The notes under the pieces are model-generated. The model saw nothing but the letters and a program-made list of their open reading frames with translations, was not told the origin of the DNA and ran no database searches. Of a stretch of 64,000 nucleotides of DNA, positions 33,715 through 43,307 are shown in pieces. The position numbers were made by a program, and so were the translations under genes. How positions within the stretch are numbered: the first letter of the stretch is position 1; each line of letters begins with the position of its first letter. Origin of the DNA: Gottfriedia acidiceleris (lineage in GTDB: Bacteria > Bacillota > Bacilli > Bacillales > Bacillaceae_G); contig NZ_SCFN01000005.1 in NCBI RefSeq assembly GCF_004138285.1, forward strand, positions 620,001 through 684,000, read 5' to 3'.

Positions 33715-34077
33715 ATGGAAATCAAGGAGTGGATTGGACAAGCAAGAAACTTATTTATAAAAAAGGAATATTTACAAATCATTTTGCCGATTGAAGAAAG
33801 AATTGTAGAGTTTAACTGTCTAAATGAAAAAGTTTTTATAAAGTTAAGTAAAAAGGCTCCTTTTATCGATGTAATTGATCGTTCAATTCCGCAACTTAGA
33901 GTTAATTTTTCAAAAGATGGTTGGGAATATTTAAATTCAGGTTCGCAAAGGTTAGGACTTTTATTAAAACTAAATGATGCTTCTTTTGAAGGAAACTATC
34001 GGTTATTACTGCTAATGGAAACGATTTTTCAATATACGAGTGTTGAAAATGAAAAAAAACTTTTAGAAAATTGTTGA
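33715..34077 (+). CDS. yusD: SCP2-like small protein (YusD)
   Basis: This 120-residue cytoplasmic protein has no clear motif apart from an alternating amphipathic pattern. RLGLLLKLNDASFEGNYRLLLLMETIFQ near the C-terminus resembles SCP2 (sterol carrier) folds as described for YusD. Position directly before the metNPQ riboswitch matches B. subtilis yusD. ATG 33715 is chosen because GAGG lies eight bases upstream; the GTG at 33706 is part of that site. Its stop codon lies within the -35 element of the met promoter. Confidence 0.65.
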   Translation: MEIKEWIGQARNLFIKKEYLQIILPIEERIVEFNCLNEKVFIKLSKKAPFIDVIDRSIPQLRVNFSKDGWEYLNSGSQRLGLLLKLNDASFEGNYRLLLLMETIFQYTSVENEKKLLENC

Positions 34078-34102
34078 CAACTTATGTCTAAGTTTGTAGA
34101 AT
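34074..34102 (+). promoter_or_regulatory. Promoter of metNPQ
   Basis: A consensus TTGACA at 34074-34079 and TAGAAT at 34097-34102 are separated by 17 bases. Transcription would begin about 45 bases before the riboswitch aptamer. Confidence 0.85.
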
Positions 34103-34156
34103 GAGAATTACGTTAAAGAAAACGTGTTGAAAACAACTTTATATATCGTAAGTTAA

Positions 34157-34325
34157 CTCTTATCGAGAGAGGTGGAGGGACTGTGCCCTGTGAAACCCAG
34201 CAACCGTCAATGTTCGTCATTGAAATGGTGCTAATTCCTGCAAAGCATATGCTTTGAGAGATGAGAGAAAGGAATACTTTTTGTATGTAAAACCTTTCTG
34301 CTCATGTGAGTTGAAAGGTTTTTTT
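34157..34325 (+). promoter_or_regulatory. SAM-I riboswitch (S-box) with terminator
   Basis: The aptamer is closed by P1 (CTCTTATC 34157-34164 with GATGAGAG 34260-34267). It contains the conserved AGAGGTGGAGGGACTGTGCC, AAACCCAGCAACC and GGTGCTAATTCC blocks. The terminator pairs AACCTTTC (34291) with GAAAGGTT (34313) before a T run. AGAAAGG at 34266 can instead pair with CCTTTCT to form an antiterminator. High SAM should switch off metNPQ. Confidence 0.97.
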
Positions 34326-34406
34326 GTTTTATGCGACTAAAAAAGTACTTACTTACAAAAAATTGAAAGATAAGTTGTTAGAATGTTTTGAAAGGAGAAC
34401 AGGTGT

Positions 34407-35420
34407 ATGATTCAAATAAATAATGTAAGTAAAACATACAAAGGTAAAAAGGGCACAGTTACCGCAGTACAAAATGTTTCGTTAAATATCGAAGCAGGTG
34501 AAATTTTTGGCATGATCGGATATAGCGGCGCAGGGAAAAGTACGCTATTACGTATGCTAAATGGACTTGAGTCACCTACATCGGGTGAAGTGATTATTAA
34601 TGGTCAATCGATTTCGAAATGCTCATCTAGTCAGTTAAGAAAAGCAAGACAGAAAATAGGAATGATTTTTCAGCATTTTAATTTATTGTGGTCGAGAACT
34701 GTATTAGAAAATATACTTTTCCCACTTGAAATTGCTAAAGTTCCCAAAAAGGAAAGCATTAATCGTGCGAAAGAATTAATCAAACTTGTAGGTCTTGAAG
34801 GAAGAGAAAATGCTTATCCTTCTGAACTTAGTGGAGGTCAAAAGCAACGTGTCGGAATTGCAAGAGCACTTGCTAATAACCCAGATGTTCTTTTATGTGA
34901 TGAAGCAACTTCTGCATTAGATCCAGAAACAACGGATTCAATTTTAGCTTTACTGACAAATATTAATAGACAGCTTGGTATTACGATCATCCTAATTACT
35001 CATGAAATGCATGTTATTCAAAAAATTTGCCAACGAGTAGCTGTTATGGAAAACGGAAATGTAGTAGAAGAAGGCCATGTTGTTGATGTATTTACTCGTC
35101 CTAAACAAGCAATTACAAAGAAATTTGTGACGCAAATCAAAGGCAATGATGAAGAATTAGACAATGAAGTAATTTCTAGCGGAGATGGGAAGGATAATAC
35201 TTACAAGCTAACCTTTAAAAATGGTCAAGCAGATCAGCCGCACATTTCTGAAGTAGTTAAGCACTTTGATATTGAGATTAACATTTTGCAAGGAAAAATT
35301 GTTCAAACTGCTGAAGGCTCTTATGGGACAATGAAGATTCAACTTGTTGGAGACATAAATAACATCAAAGAGGCAATCGCTTATTTAGAATCAAAACAAG
35401 TTGAAGTGGAGGTAGCATAA
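34407..35420 (+). CDS. metN: Methionine ABC transporter ATPase
   Basis: This 337-residue ATPase of the methionine uptake (MUT) family has Walker A GYSGAGKST (about 38-46), LSGGQKQRVGIARAL (about 140) and LLCDEATSALDPET. A C-terminal NIL domain (from about 265) senses methionine in homologues. It energises D/L-methionine import with MetP and MetQ. First gene of metN-metP-metQ under a SAM riboswitch. GGAG lies 12 bases before the ATG. Confidence 0.97.
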   Translation: MIQINNVSKTYKGKKGTVTAVQNVSLNIEAGEIFGMIGYSGAGKSTLLRMLNGLESPTSGEVIINGQSISKCSSSQLRKARQKIGMIFQHFNLLWSRTVLENILFPLEIAKVPKKESINRAKELIKLVGLEGRENAYPSELSGGQKQRVGIARALANNPDVLLCDEATSALDPETTDSILALLTNINRQLGITIILITHEMHVIQKICQRVAVMENGNVVEEGHVVDVFTRPKQAITKKFVTQIKGNDEELDNEVISSGDGKDNTYKLTFKNGQADQPHISEVVKHFDIEINILQGKIVQTAEGSYGTMKIQLVGDINNIKEAIAYLESKQVEVEVA

Positions 35421-35421
35421 G

Positions 35422-36090
35422 ATGACACAACTTTTTCCGAATGTTGATTGGGATGCAATGCTTTTAGCTTCTCAAGAAACATTATTCATGACAGTAATAG
35501 CTGCGCTTGCAACGTTCATTTTTGGACTAATAATAGGTTTATTCTTATTTTTAACTAGTAAAGATCAGCTTCTTGAAAATAAATTTTTTAATACAATCCT
35601 AGCAGCGTTTGTAAATATTTTTCGTTCTATACCGTTTATCATTTTAATTATTTTATTAATTCCATTTACGATCTTTATACTTGGCTCTATGCTTGGAGCA
35701 AAAGCAGCATTACCTGCATTAATTATTGGTGCTGCACCATTCTATGCAAGGATGGTCGAAATCGGATTACGTGAAATTGATAAAGGTGTTATCGAAGCTG
35801 CAAGAGCAATGGGAGCTAGCACATTTACAATCATCGTAAAAGTATTAATACCAGAAGCATTACCAGCAATTATTTCAGGTTTAACTGTTACTACAATTGC
35901 AATTGTTGGTTATACAGCAATGGCTGGTGTAGTAGGTGGTGGTGGACTTGGTAACTTAGCATTTATGGAAGGATACCAACGTTCTAATAACCAAGTAACT
36001 CTTGTTGCGACAGTAATTATTTTATTAATCGTATTCATTCTTCAATTTATTGGTGATCTAGTAACAACAAAAATAGATAAAAGAGCTTAA
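35422..36090 (+). CDS. metP: Methionine ABC transporter permease
   Basis: This 222-residue permease has five predicted helices and the conserved EAA loop EAARAMGASTFTIIVKVLIPEALP (about 123-146) that contacts MetN. It forms the membrane channel for methionine. The ATG follows the metN stop by one base with GGAGGT upstream, so translation is coupled. Also called metI in other bacteria. Confidence 0.96.
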   Translation: MTQLFPNVDWDAMLLASQETLFMTVIAALATFIFGLIIGLFLFLTSKDQLLENKFFNTILAAFVNIFRSIPFIILIILLIPFTIFILGSMLGAKAALPALIIGAAPFYARMVEIGLREIDKGVIEAARAMGASTFTIIVKVLIPEALPAIISGLTVTTIAIVGYTAMAGVVGGGGLGNLAFMEGYQRSNNQVTLVATVIILLIVFILQFIGDLVTTKIDKRA

Positions 36091-36112
36091 TCATATAAGG
36101 GAGGAACTGACA

Positions 36113-36934
36113 ATGAAATTTAAAAAAATCGTAGGAATTTTAGGAGCAGGTGTTTTAGCATTATCTTTAGCAGCATGTAATAAAAGTGGAGAAGATAAAA
36201 ATAAAGAATTAGTTGTTGGTGCATCAAATGTACCTCACGCAGTAATTTTAGAACAAGCTAAACCAATCCTTAAAAAAGAAGGAATTAACTTAAAAATTGT
36301 TAAATTCCAAGATTATGTATTACCAAATAAAGCATTAGCTTCAAAAGAATTAGATGCAAACTATTTCCAACACATTCCATATTTAGAGTCTCAAATGAAA
36401 GAAAATGGCTATAAATTTGAAAACGCTGGTGGAATCCACATCGAGCCAATCGGAGTTTACTCTAAAAAATATAAGAGCTTAGATGATCTACCAAATGGTG
36501 CTAAAATTATCATGAGTAGCTCAGTAGCTGACCATGGTCGTATGTTAAGCTTATTACAACATGAAGGATTAATTAAACTTAAAGCTGGAGTAGATCCAAC
36601 TACTGCTCAAATTAAAGACATTGCTGAGAATCCAAAAAACTTAAAATTCCAAGCTGATGTAGACGCTGGAATGCTTCCAAAAGTTTATCAAAACAATGAA
36701 GGCGATGCAGTTTTAATTAACACAAACTACGCGATTGATGCTGGATTAAACCCAATGAAAGATGCTATTGCCTTAGAAGGTAAAGAATCTCCATACGTAA
36801 ACATTATCGCTGTTCGTAAAGGTGATAAAGATAAAAAAGAAATTAAAGAGCTTGTAAAAGTATTACACTCTAAAGAAATTCAAGATTTCATCATTAAAAA
36901 ATATAAAGGTGCTGTAGTACCTGTAAGTCAATAA
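36113..36934 (+). CDS. metQ: Methionine-binding lipoprotein
   Basis: This 273-residue NlpA/MetQ substrate-binding lipoprotein has a signal peptide with lipobox LSLAAC (lipidated Cys22). VVGASNVPHAVILEQ, FQDYVLPNKALASKELDANYFQHIPYL and the terminal YKGAVVPVSQ are typical. It captures methionine outside the membrane and passes it to MetNP. GGGAGGAA precedes the ATG. Last gene of the S-box operon. Confidence 0.96.
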   Translation: MKFKKIVGILGAGVLALSLAACNKSGEDKNKELVVGASNVPHAVILEQAKPILKKEGINLKIVKFQDYVLPNKALASKELDANYFQHIPYLESQMKENGYKFENAGGIHIEPIGVYSKKYKSLDDLPNGAKIIMSSSVADHGRMLSLLQHEGLIKLKAGVDPTTAQIKDIAENPKNLKFQADVDAGMLPKVYQNNEGDAVLINTNYAIDAGLNPMKDAIALEGKESPYVNIIAVRKGDKDKKEIKELVKVLHSKEIQDFIIKKYKGAVVPVSQ

Positions 36935-36938
36935 TAAA

Positions 36939-36983
36939 AAAGAGAGGATGTCCCAAGTGTTTTATGGGAATCCTCTTCTTTTA
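36939..36983 (+). terminator. Terminator of met operon
   Basis: AAAGAGAGGAT and ATCCTCTTCTTT, with inner CCCA/TGGG pairing, precede a T-rich tail. Confidence 0.85.
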
Positions 36984-37013
36984 TATGTAAAAAAGATGCT
37001 TAAAAAAGGGATG

Positions 37014-37056
37014 CACATAAGTCAGTTAATCTAACTTATGAAACAGCCCTTTTCAC
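37014..37056 (-). terminator. Terminator of 2-hydroxyacid dehydrogenase gene
   Basis: On the minus strand AAAAGGG...CATAAGT pairs with ACTTATG...CCCTTTTTT, a two-part stem ending in T residues. Confidence 0.7.
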
Positions 37057-37058
37057 TT

Positions 37059-38030
37059 TTAATTCTTCACAAGAATTTGATTAACAGGTGAGATTGGTAG
37101 TCGTTCAGCCATAACCTCAATAATATTTTTAGCTGCTATTTCTGACATGGCTTCACGAGTTTCATATGTTGCATTCCCAATATGAGGTGTTAATACAACG
37201 TTTGTAAGTGATTTTAGTTCTTCTGTTATTCTTGGTTCGAATTCAAATACATCTAGAGCCGCACCCGCAATAACACCATTCTTTAATGCATCTACTAATT
37301 CCTGTTCGTTCGCTAAAGGACCTCTAGCTGCATTGATAAAAAACGCAGTATCTTTCATCTTGTAAAACTCTTCTTTTCCAAATAAATGGTGTAGCTCGGG
37401 TTTGTAAGGGCAATGAAGGGTAATATAGTCTGAAGTCTGTAAAAATTCATCCATTGATACGTAAGTGGCATTTAATTCTTTTTCAAGTTCATTACTTACT
37501 CTTCTTGGTTGATGATAAATAATATTCATATTAAACGCCCTAGCTCGTTTAGCCACTGCTTGTCCGATATTTCCAAAACCAAAAATACCTAAAGTTTTTC
37601 CAGATACTTCTGTTCCTCTAAAGAATAATGGAGCCCACCCTCCAAATCCTTTTGTACGGCAAAGTTCGTCTCCTTCGACTATTCTTCTGGAAACAGCTAA
37701 GAGAATTCCAAAAGTTAACTCAGCAGTTGCGTCTGTAGAAACAAGTGGAGTATTTGTAACATGAATTCCCTTACTAGTTGCATAATCTACATCGATATTA
37801 TTAAATCCTGCTCCGTAATTAGCAATAATTTTTACATTTTTAGCAGCATCAATTACTCTTTTTGTGATTGGAGTGGATAGTAAACTTAAAATTGCATCTA
37901 CCCCACCAACAAGTTCACACAATTCATCTTCTGTAATTAATTGCTCATTTTCATAAACAATGACATGATGATCTTTTAATAATTGCTCAGCTTTTTCTGG
38001 GACTTTTCCCGCTACTAAGATATGTGCCAA
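37059..38030 (-). CDS. D-isomer-specific 2-hydroxyacid dehydrogenase
   Basis: This 323-residue NAD(P)-dependent dehydrogenase has nucleotide-binding motif GIFGFGNIGQAVAKRA (about 148-163). Catalytic Arg lies in NAARGPLAN, Glu in DVFEFEPRI and His in TPHIGNAT. The family includes glyoxylate/hydroxypyruvate reductases, D-lactate and gluconate 2-dehydrogenases; B. subtilis YvcT is a probable relative. Specific substrate not determined. The start is TTG 38030 with GAAGG eight bases upstream. It is a single gene that interrupts the met-suf order known from B. subtilis. Confidence 0.88.
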   Translation of the reverse strand: MAHILVAGKVPEKAEQLLKDHHVIVYENEQLITEDELCELVGGVDAILSLLSTPITKRVIDAAKNVKIIANYGAGFNNIDVDYATSKGIHVTNTPLVSTDATAELTFGILLAVSRRIVEGDELCRTKGFGGWAPLFFRGTEVSGKTLGIFGFGNIGQAVAKRARAFNMNIIYHQPRRVSNELEKELNATYVSMDEFLQTSDYITLHCPYKPELHHLFGKEEFYKMKDTAFFINAARGPLANEQELVDALKNGVIAGAALDVFEFEPRITEELKSLTNVVLTPHIGNATYETREAMSEIAAKNIIEVMAERLPISPVNQILVKN

Positions 38031-38489
38031 ATTAGAAACCTTCTTTCAACAGTTTAATAATGAATGTTAACCTATTTATTATAAATGAAGTTATAAGTTT
38101 TTGTTTATTTTAGTATTTGGCAGTTTAAAGAATATATTTATTTTAAAGTCTGTCAGCAACATAAAAAGCAGACACTAGTCTGCTTCAGAGTGTTGAAATA
38201 TATTGTAGTCAATATTGAAAAATACTAACATTAAATTAATTTCTATGAAAAAATAGTCTTTTTATTCTTGTTTTATCTATCATTTTATTGATAAACAAGT
38301 GATTTTGCCTGATATATAAATGTTTTAACTAACTTACAAAAATTAAAATATCTTCTTTTTTGACGATCAATATTTGTAAAGATGTGTAAGTCGTTATCTT
38401 AAGTTAAAATTTGATTAATAAAGGGTAATTCATTCGTCCAATTGACTAGTCTATTGTTTTTTAGATTATTATTTTTTATCTAGAGCTCG
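38031..38489. other. AT-rich intergenic region
   Basis: This 459-base gap has no credible ORF. It contains an isolated hairpin (AAGCAGAC-ACTA-GTCTGCTT, 38166-38185) without a T tract, and otherwise only AT-rich sequence. The upstream region of the dehydrogenase gene lies at its left end. Confidence 0.5.
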
Positions 38490-38612
38490 ATTGGAACGAA
38501 AGGGTGCTCGACTCCTATGGGATTAGCGGGAAGGCTGAGACCTTAGCAGGCGGCGCCGAGGAGGCTCAAGAATCTCGCCCCATGGAAAGCGAGCACCCTG
38601 TAGTGGAAATCA
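38490..38612 (+). repeat. Interspersed hairpin repeat, copy 1
   Basis: This ~120-bp GC-rich element in AT-rich surroundings begins ATTGGAACGAAAGGG and ends TAGTGGAAATCAA. GGGTGCTCG and CGAGCACCC close a long hairpin, with inner TATGGG/CCCATG and GGCGGCGCCGAGG segments. A second copy lies at 45706-45824 in the same orientation. The pattern matches a dispersed non-coding repeat I remember from many Bacillaceae; its function is not known to me. Confidence 0.85.
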
Positions 38613-38673
38613 ATATGATACAACTTACTTATCAATGATTAATCCAACAATTTTTTGACAAATTCTTTTTTCA

Positions 38674-39888
38674 TTAATATCTATGATTTAAACTTGCGGT
38701 AGGGGGAGTAGGGTTTACTGAATAAAACTTATTTAAAGATTGATCTACATATACCCAGCCCTTCCAGCCTAAGTGAATTGTATCTTTTAGGAAAAACTCA
38801 TCGTATTCATGTGAAGAAAAATCAGCTACTTGGAATCCAGAATCTTCAATTTGTTTTTTTACTTTTTTGTAATATACTTCTCTACCTTCTTTAGGGAATC
38901 CAGCGTAATCATACCATGGTCCATTTACTGGAACGGAAATAAACAACGCTTTTGTGTGCTCTTTTTTTAATAATGCTAATACCATTTGAAGGTCATCATA
39001 TTCTGGCGATACACCATAGTTACTATTTCGTTTATAATTTTTTAATGCGAGAAGACGGTTTTGAATGTGCTTTTTATAGTATTTATTAATAATACCAAAA
39101 TGGTTTGAAGTTGATTCACGTTGGCCTATTTTATCGGCAACTTGAGCTACTCGATCCCAGGATAAATCTTCATATTTTGATTTTTTTAATCGGAAGTTTT
39201 TATCTGGATCCATTATAACGGTCTCAAAAAGATCTTTCTTCTCAAGTATCTTTAAATATGTGTAAGCTAACGGTTTTTCAGCCATAGCTTCGAACTTAAC
39301 TTTTTTGCTATTTGAAATAAAAGCATTTAATTGGGTTACTAATAAAGAGTCTTTTTTGATAATTGATAGCGTTAAAAGTCTCTTTGCAATTTGTCTTTTT
39401 ACTGAAATATCAATTGTATTATTAAAAACAAATGAATAAGTTTGAAGCGCAGAATAATTTGGTGAAAAATGAGTATCGTCAATTCCATGTGGAATAAACC
39501 ACTGTGGAGATAACACAAACACAATTTTTCTATTTTTTATACCATCACCTAAAGATGCTAAATCAAGAAAATGAACGAGACTTTGTGATCCCCCTCGACC
39601 AATTAGATAGGGAGTAAATTCATTTTTTTCTCCCATAAAAAACCTAGAAGGATGGAAGGGGTCTCTTCTAGCGAGTTCTGAAGACCCAAAAATTGGTAGA
39701 AATTTTGGGTCTTTTAACATTTTATTTTGAAGTAAAGTCCCTTGAAATGTATCAGGATTTAAAGATGCTGCTGTATTATTTAATCGTTCTTTTGTAACAA
39801 ATAGTTCATAAAAAGAATTTGGAAGATACAAAGCTAATAAAAAAATGAAAATAGCTGTTATCATCCCAAAAAATTGAACTTGTTTCAT
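38674..39888 (-). CDS. dltD: D-alanyl-lipoteichoic acid biosynthesis protein DltD
   Basis: This 404-residue membrane-anchored SGNH-like protein completes transfer of D-alanine to teichoic acid outside the cell. It has an N-terminal helix (about 5-24), a catalytic Ser region IFGSSELARRDPFHPSRF (about 66-83) and a C-terminal KDTIHLGWKGWVYVDQ with the catalytic Asp and His. Last gene of dltXABCD; it overlaps dltC by four bases. Confidence 0.95.
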   Translation of the reverse strand: MKQVQFFGMITAIFIFLLALYLPNSFYELFVTKERLNNTAASLNPDTFQGTLLQNKMLKDPKFLPIFGSSELARRDPFHPSRFFMGEKNEFTPYLIGRGGSQSLVHFLDLASLGDGIKNRKIVFVLSPQWFIPHGIDDTHFSPNYSALQTYSFVFNNTIDISVKRQIAKRLLTLSIIKKDSLLVTQLNAFISNSKKVKFEAMAEKPLAYTYLKILEKKDLFETVIMDPDKNFRLKKSKYEDLSWDRVAQVADKIGQRESTSNHFGIINKYYKKHIQNRLLALKNYKRNSNYGVSPEYDDLQMVLALLKKEHTKALFISVPVNGPWYDYAGFPKEGREVYYKKVKKQIEDSGFQVADFSSHEYDEFFLKDTIHLGWKGWVYVDQSLNKFYSVNPTPPTASLNHRY

Positions 39889-40124
39889 TTTCTAGCCTCT
39901 AAAATCGAAATGATTTTATTTGGCGTAGCCCACTCCTCGCGATCGAAGTCAGAAATCGTCACGTTGATACCGATTTGTTCTTCGATTTCAACTAATAAGC
40001 TAACTGTACCAAATGAATCTAATAATCCTTCTTCAAAAATTAGAATATCTGGGTTTTCAATCACTTCGTCTGTATTACATAAATCTACTAAAATTTTTAA
40101 AACTTCTTCTCTTAAATTTACCAT
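39885..40124 (-). CDS. dltC: D-alanyl carrier protein
   Basis: This 79-residue acyl-carrier-type protein has a 4'-phosphopantetheine attachment Ser in GLLDSFGTVSLLVEIE (Ser near 37). DltA loads D-alanine onto this arm and DltB uses it for transfer. AAGGAGC precedes the ATG. It sits 15 bases after dltB and overlaps dltD. Confidence 0.96.
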   Translation of the reverse strand: MVNLREEVLKILVDLCNTDEVIENPDILIFEEGLLDSFGTVSLLVEIEEQIGINVTISDFDREEWATPNKIISILEARK

Positions 40125-40139
40125 TATACTAATGCTCCT

Positions 40140-41291
40140 TTAGTTAACTAGATGTCCTGAAAATATTAAAAATCCGAAACAAATAAAATGGAATGTAATA
40201 ATAACCGCTAATACATGTGTTAGTTTATTATTTTTCCAAATCTTTTTTTTCTTATTGAATTGTTCAAACCAGTCAAAACTACACATCAATATAGCTTGGT
40301 ATAAACCATAAAGTAGGTAATTTATTTGGATCCCGTGCCATGCACCCATTAGTAAAAATAAAGTAGTGTAACCTATATATGAAATATTCCTTCTATTTTT
40401 AATCATTTTTTTCTTAGTCAATAAGAATACGATTCTCATATATACATAGTCGCGAAACCAAAATGATAAGCTCATATGCCAGCGATTCCAAAAGTCTTTT
40501 ATATTCCGACTAATGAATGGCATATTAAAGTTTTCAGGTGTTTTAATGCCTACTAAATAACTAACGCCGATTGCAAATGCACTATAACCAGCAAAATCAA
40601 AAAATAAGTACAGACTATATGCATACATATACGTTAGATTTGAAACAAATGTATGCCCTAATACAAACTGTGTTTCAAGTATATGAACGTTAATTAAATA
40701 ACCAATTATATATTTATAGAGAAAACCAATAAAAATTTTATGAACACCAATTTGAAAATACTCCTTGTATTCACTAGCTGTTAGCTTTTTTTGACAATCC
40801 TGTTGAAATCTCCTAAAACGATCAATTGGTCCAGAAGAGATCGTTGGAAAAAATAATAAAAACTTCAAGAAATCAACAATCTTTATTTCCTTTATACTGT
40901 GGTCGCGAATTTCAATAATGATTTGTGTTGCTTTAAAAGTTAAATAGGAAATTCCTAAAAAGCCTACAAGTGTAGTACTTTCAAAAATCGGTGAAACTTT
41001 AACAATCATTAAAGGTAAAATTGATAGAAAAACACTTAAGTAATAAACAGCTGAATGGTTCGCATTCTTCCGATAAACACTATAACCTTTTATTAAAATT
41101 ACTACCCAAATTATATAAACAACTAGATAGAAGGTTTGTATTTTAGAAGAGGAAAAGACTAATAATAAAAACACAAAAGAAAGAAATGTTGTGTAGTTAG
41201 TTGATCTTTTACCTAAAAACCCTAATATGACTGCTGGGATTAATAGAACAAATAAAATACCGAAAAACGTAAAACTACTGTATGGAATCAT
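40140..41291 (-). CDS. dltB: D-alanyl transfer protein DltB (MBOAT)
   Basis: This 383-residue polytopic membrane O-acyltransferase has about ten or more helices and the MBOAT catalytic His in MGAWHGIQINYLLYG (about 330-344). The conserved FPTISSGPIDRF and DFWNRWHMSLSFWFRDYVY segments are present. It moves the D-alanyl group from DltC across the membrane to teichoic acid with DltD. It overlaps dltA by four bases (ATGA). Confidence 0.96.
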   Translation of the reverse strand: MIPYSSFTFFGILFVLLIPAVILGFLGKRSTNYTTFLSFVFLLLVFSSSKIQTFYLVVYIIWVVILIKGYSVYRKNANHSAVYYLSVFLSILPLMIVKVSPIFESTTLVGFLGISYLTFKATQIIIEIRDHSIKEIKIVDFLKFLLFFPTISSGPIDRFRRFQQDCQKKLTASEYKEYFQIGVHKIFIGFLYKYIIGYLINVHILETQFVLGHTFVSNLTYMYAYSLYLFFDFAGYSAFAIGVSYLVGIKTPENFNMPFISRNIKDFWNRWHMSLSFWFRDYVYMRIVFLLTKKKMIKNRRNISYIGYTTLFLLMGAWHGIQINYLLYGLYQAILMCSFDWFEQFNKKKKIWKNNKLTHVLAVIITFHFICFGFLIFSGHLVN

Positions 41292-42802
41292 TGGTAAGCT
41301 TGCTCCAATAATTTTTTTCGATCAACTTTACCATTCGTTGTCATTGGTAAACTTTGCATGAAACTAAATTTTCTTGGAATCATATAAGTCGGCATATATT
41401 TATTTAATTCTTGTTTTAAAAAACGTGTTAAATGATATTCCTTTTCGAAATCGTGTTCTTTAACGACTACTAAGCAATGTAAATCTATACACTTACCATC
41501 CTTCATCTCTGGTAATATAACTGCAGAATGGACTAATGGTAATCTTCTAATGTTATTTTCAATGTCCTCAATTTCAATCCGATACCCGTGTAGCTTTACT
41601 TGAAAATCGATCCTACCTTTATAGAACAATAGCCCATGATCAAAGTAACCAGAATCACCTGTTTTATAAGCGCGCGTGCCATTTATTTGATAGTAGGCTG
41701 CATCAGTTTTTAATTGATTATTAAGATACCCTTTACCAACGCTTGGACCAGCTATAATAATTTCCCCTGTTTCACCATCTGGAAGTGGGTTCCCCAATTC
41801 ATCCATAATGTAAATGATTGTATCGGCTTTTGGAGTTCCAATCGGTAATGGGGAATATTGGTTTATGACTTCCTCGGTAATCCGGACGAATGTTACAGCA
41901 ACTGTTCCTTCAGTTGGACCGTAAGTATTATAAATCTCTGCATTAGGAAATCTAGATAAAAGCTGTTTAGCACTATTATTCGATAGTACTTCACCACAGA
42001 AAAGAAAAGTCTTTAAGTTTCGTAGTAAGTATTCGCTGAAATTCGGATTCATCATACACATCTCTAGAAATGATGGTGTAGAAGTCCAAATCTCAATATC
42101 ACTTTTCATTAAATAATCGAATAATGCTTTTGGTCGCTCAATCAAAGATTTTTCAACAGCAATAAGTGTGCCACCCGATAATAACGATGGATATAAATCC
42201 ATTACTGATAAATCAAAAGAGAATGGAGCTTGGTTCAAAAAGCGTTGACCATTGTGTATATTAAAATCCTTCAATATCCAATCGGTAAAACTACGTAAGT
42301 TTTTTTCTGTAATTTGTACACCTTTTGGATCTCCGGTACTGCCCGAAGTATAGATAATATAAAATGTTTCATCGTCTTTAACATTGAAATCAGTTAAAGA
42401 TTTGACTAGATTTGTAGAATCAATAATCTCCTGTAGTTCTTGAAAATTTATGATTTTAATGGATTCAAACTCTAAAGTAATTTCTTTTGGTGTAATTAGT
42501 AAAGTTGCTCCAGAATTAGTAATCATCTTTTTGAGTCTTTCTAAAGGGATAGACTCATCAACGGGAATATAGGCACAACCTGCCTTTACACTTCCTAAGA
42601 AAATGGAAATCATTTCTGTCTGCATATGACCATACACAATAATAGGCTTATTCGTAAAATTATTTTTAATCATCCAGCTAGCAATCGCATCTGATTGTTG
42701 TTTTAAAGTTTTATATGTTAACGAATAATCACTATTTTGAAATGCGATAGTGTCTGGGGTGTTAATTGCCCAATAATCTATTTGTTCAATAATTGATTTC
42801 AT
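41288..42802 (-). CDS. dltA: D-alanine--D-alanyl carrier protein ligase
   Basis: This 504-residue adenylation-domain enzyme activates D-alanine with ATP and loads DltC. Core motifs are YIIYTSGSTGDPKGV (about 149), NTYGPTEGTVAVTF (about 300), the YKTGDSGYF/RIDFQVKLHGYRIE block and the C-terminal TTNGKVDRKKL with the catalytic Lys. The site AGGACGTGA precedes the ATG. First large gene of the operon, 11 bases after dltX. Confidence 0.97.
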   Translation of the reverse strand: MKSIIEQIDYWAINTPDTIAFQNSDYSLTYKTLKQQSDAIASWMIKNNFTNKPIIVYGHMQTEMISIFLGSVKAGCAYIPVDESIPLERLKKMITNSGATLLITPKEITLEFESIKIINFQELQEIIDSTNLVKSLTDFNVKDDETFYIIYTSGSTGDPKGVQITEKNLRSFTDWILKDFNIHNGQRFLNQAPFSFDLSVMDLYPSLLSGGTLIAVEKSLIERPKALFDYLMKSDIEIWTSTPSFLEMCMMNPNFSEYLLRNLKTFLFCGEVLSNNSAKQLLSRFPNAEIYNTYGPTEGTVAVTFVRITEEVINQYSPLPIGTPKADTIIYIMDELGNPLPDGETGEIIIAGPSVGKGYLNNQLKTDAAYYQINGTRAYKTGDSGYFDHGLLFYKGRIDFQVKLHGYRIEIEDIENNIRRLPLVHSAVILPEMKDGKCIDLHCLVVVKEHDFEKEYHLTRFLKQELNKYMPTYMIPRKFSFMQSLPMTTNGKVDRKKLLEQAYQ

Positions 42803-42813
42803 CAGTTCACGTC

Positions 42814-42957
42814 CTAAAAATCGTTATATATAAAGGTCCCTGTAAATGAATCTTTAAATCCATATAAGTAGAGTAGTGCAAGTAAAATTGATAAGTAAAA
42901 CGCAGTATAAAATAAAAATCTTAAAGTCTTTGAACGGAAAATATGGATTTTACCCAT
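42814..42957 (-). CDS. dltX: Teichoic acid D-Ala incorporation-associated protein DltX
   Basis: This 47-residue single-pass membrane protein heads the dlt operon. The helix (about 14-33) includes FYLSILLALLYLYGF, and the product ends FTGTFIYNDF, the conserved C-terminal motif of DltX. In Gram-positive bacteria DltX is needed for D-alanylation; its C-terminus is proposed to serve as an acyl relay. AAAGGTG precedes the ATG. Confidence 0.92.
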   Translation of the reverse strand: MGKIHIFRSKTLRFLFYTAFYLSILLALLYLYGFKDSFTGTFIYNDF

Positions 42958-43307
42958 TTGTTTTCACCTTTCTTAATTTTTAGCTAGACGTATTATAACA
43001 CCGAAAAAAAGATGAAAAATTAACCAAACACCTTTTAAAATTACAGACAGATAATAAATTATTAAAGGTTTAGTAAATTTTTTCTAATTCAAATCTAAAG
43101 ATTAATGGACAAGATTGCTAATACAATTAGGATAAGTAAATGAAGTGTACTTTTGTTCTTAGTTCCTATATAAAAGGTTTAGCTAGTAGAACTTTAAGAT
43201 AGTAGGTGATTGGAACTTAAATAATGAACAGTAAAATAAGGGGTAAGGTAAAGATATTGGAGAGTAGGGAATTAGGAAAATCCTTTTGGCCTATGGGAGA
43301 ATGGTGA
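42958..43307. promoter_or_regulatory. Divergent region between dlt and the serine hydrolase
   Basis: On the minus strand a TATAAT at 42997-42992 could be the dlt -10 element; its -35 is not clear. On the plus strand TTGGAA (43210-43215) and TAAAAT (43232-43237), 16 bases apart, may drive the serine hydrolase gene. The remainder is AT-rich with no ORF. No obvious operator was found. Confidence 0.4.

Noticed and set aside
38166-38185. AAGCAGAC/GTCTGCTT hairpin as a terminator
   Set aside because: No T tract follows on either strand and no gene ends there.
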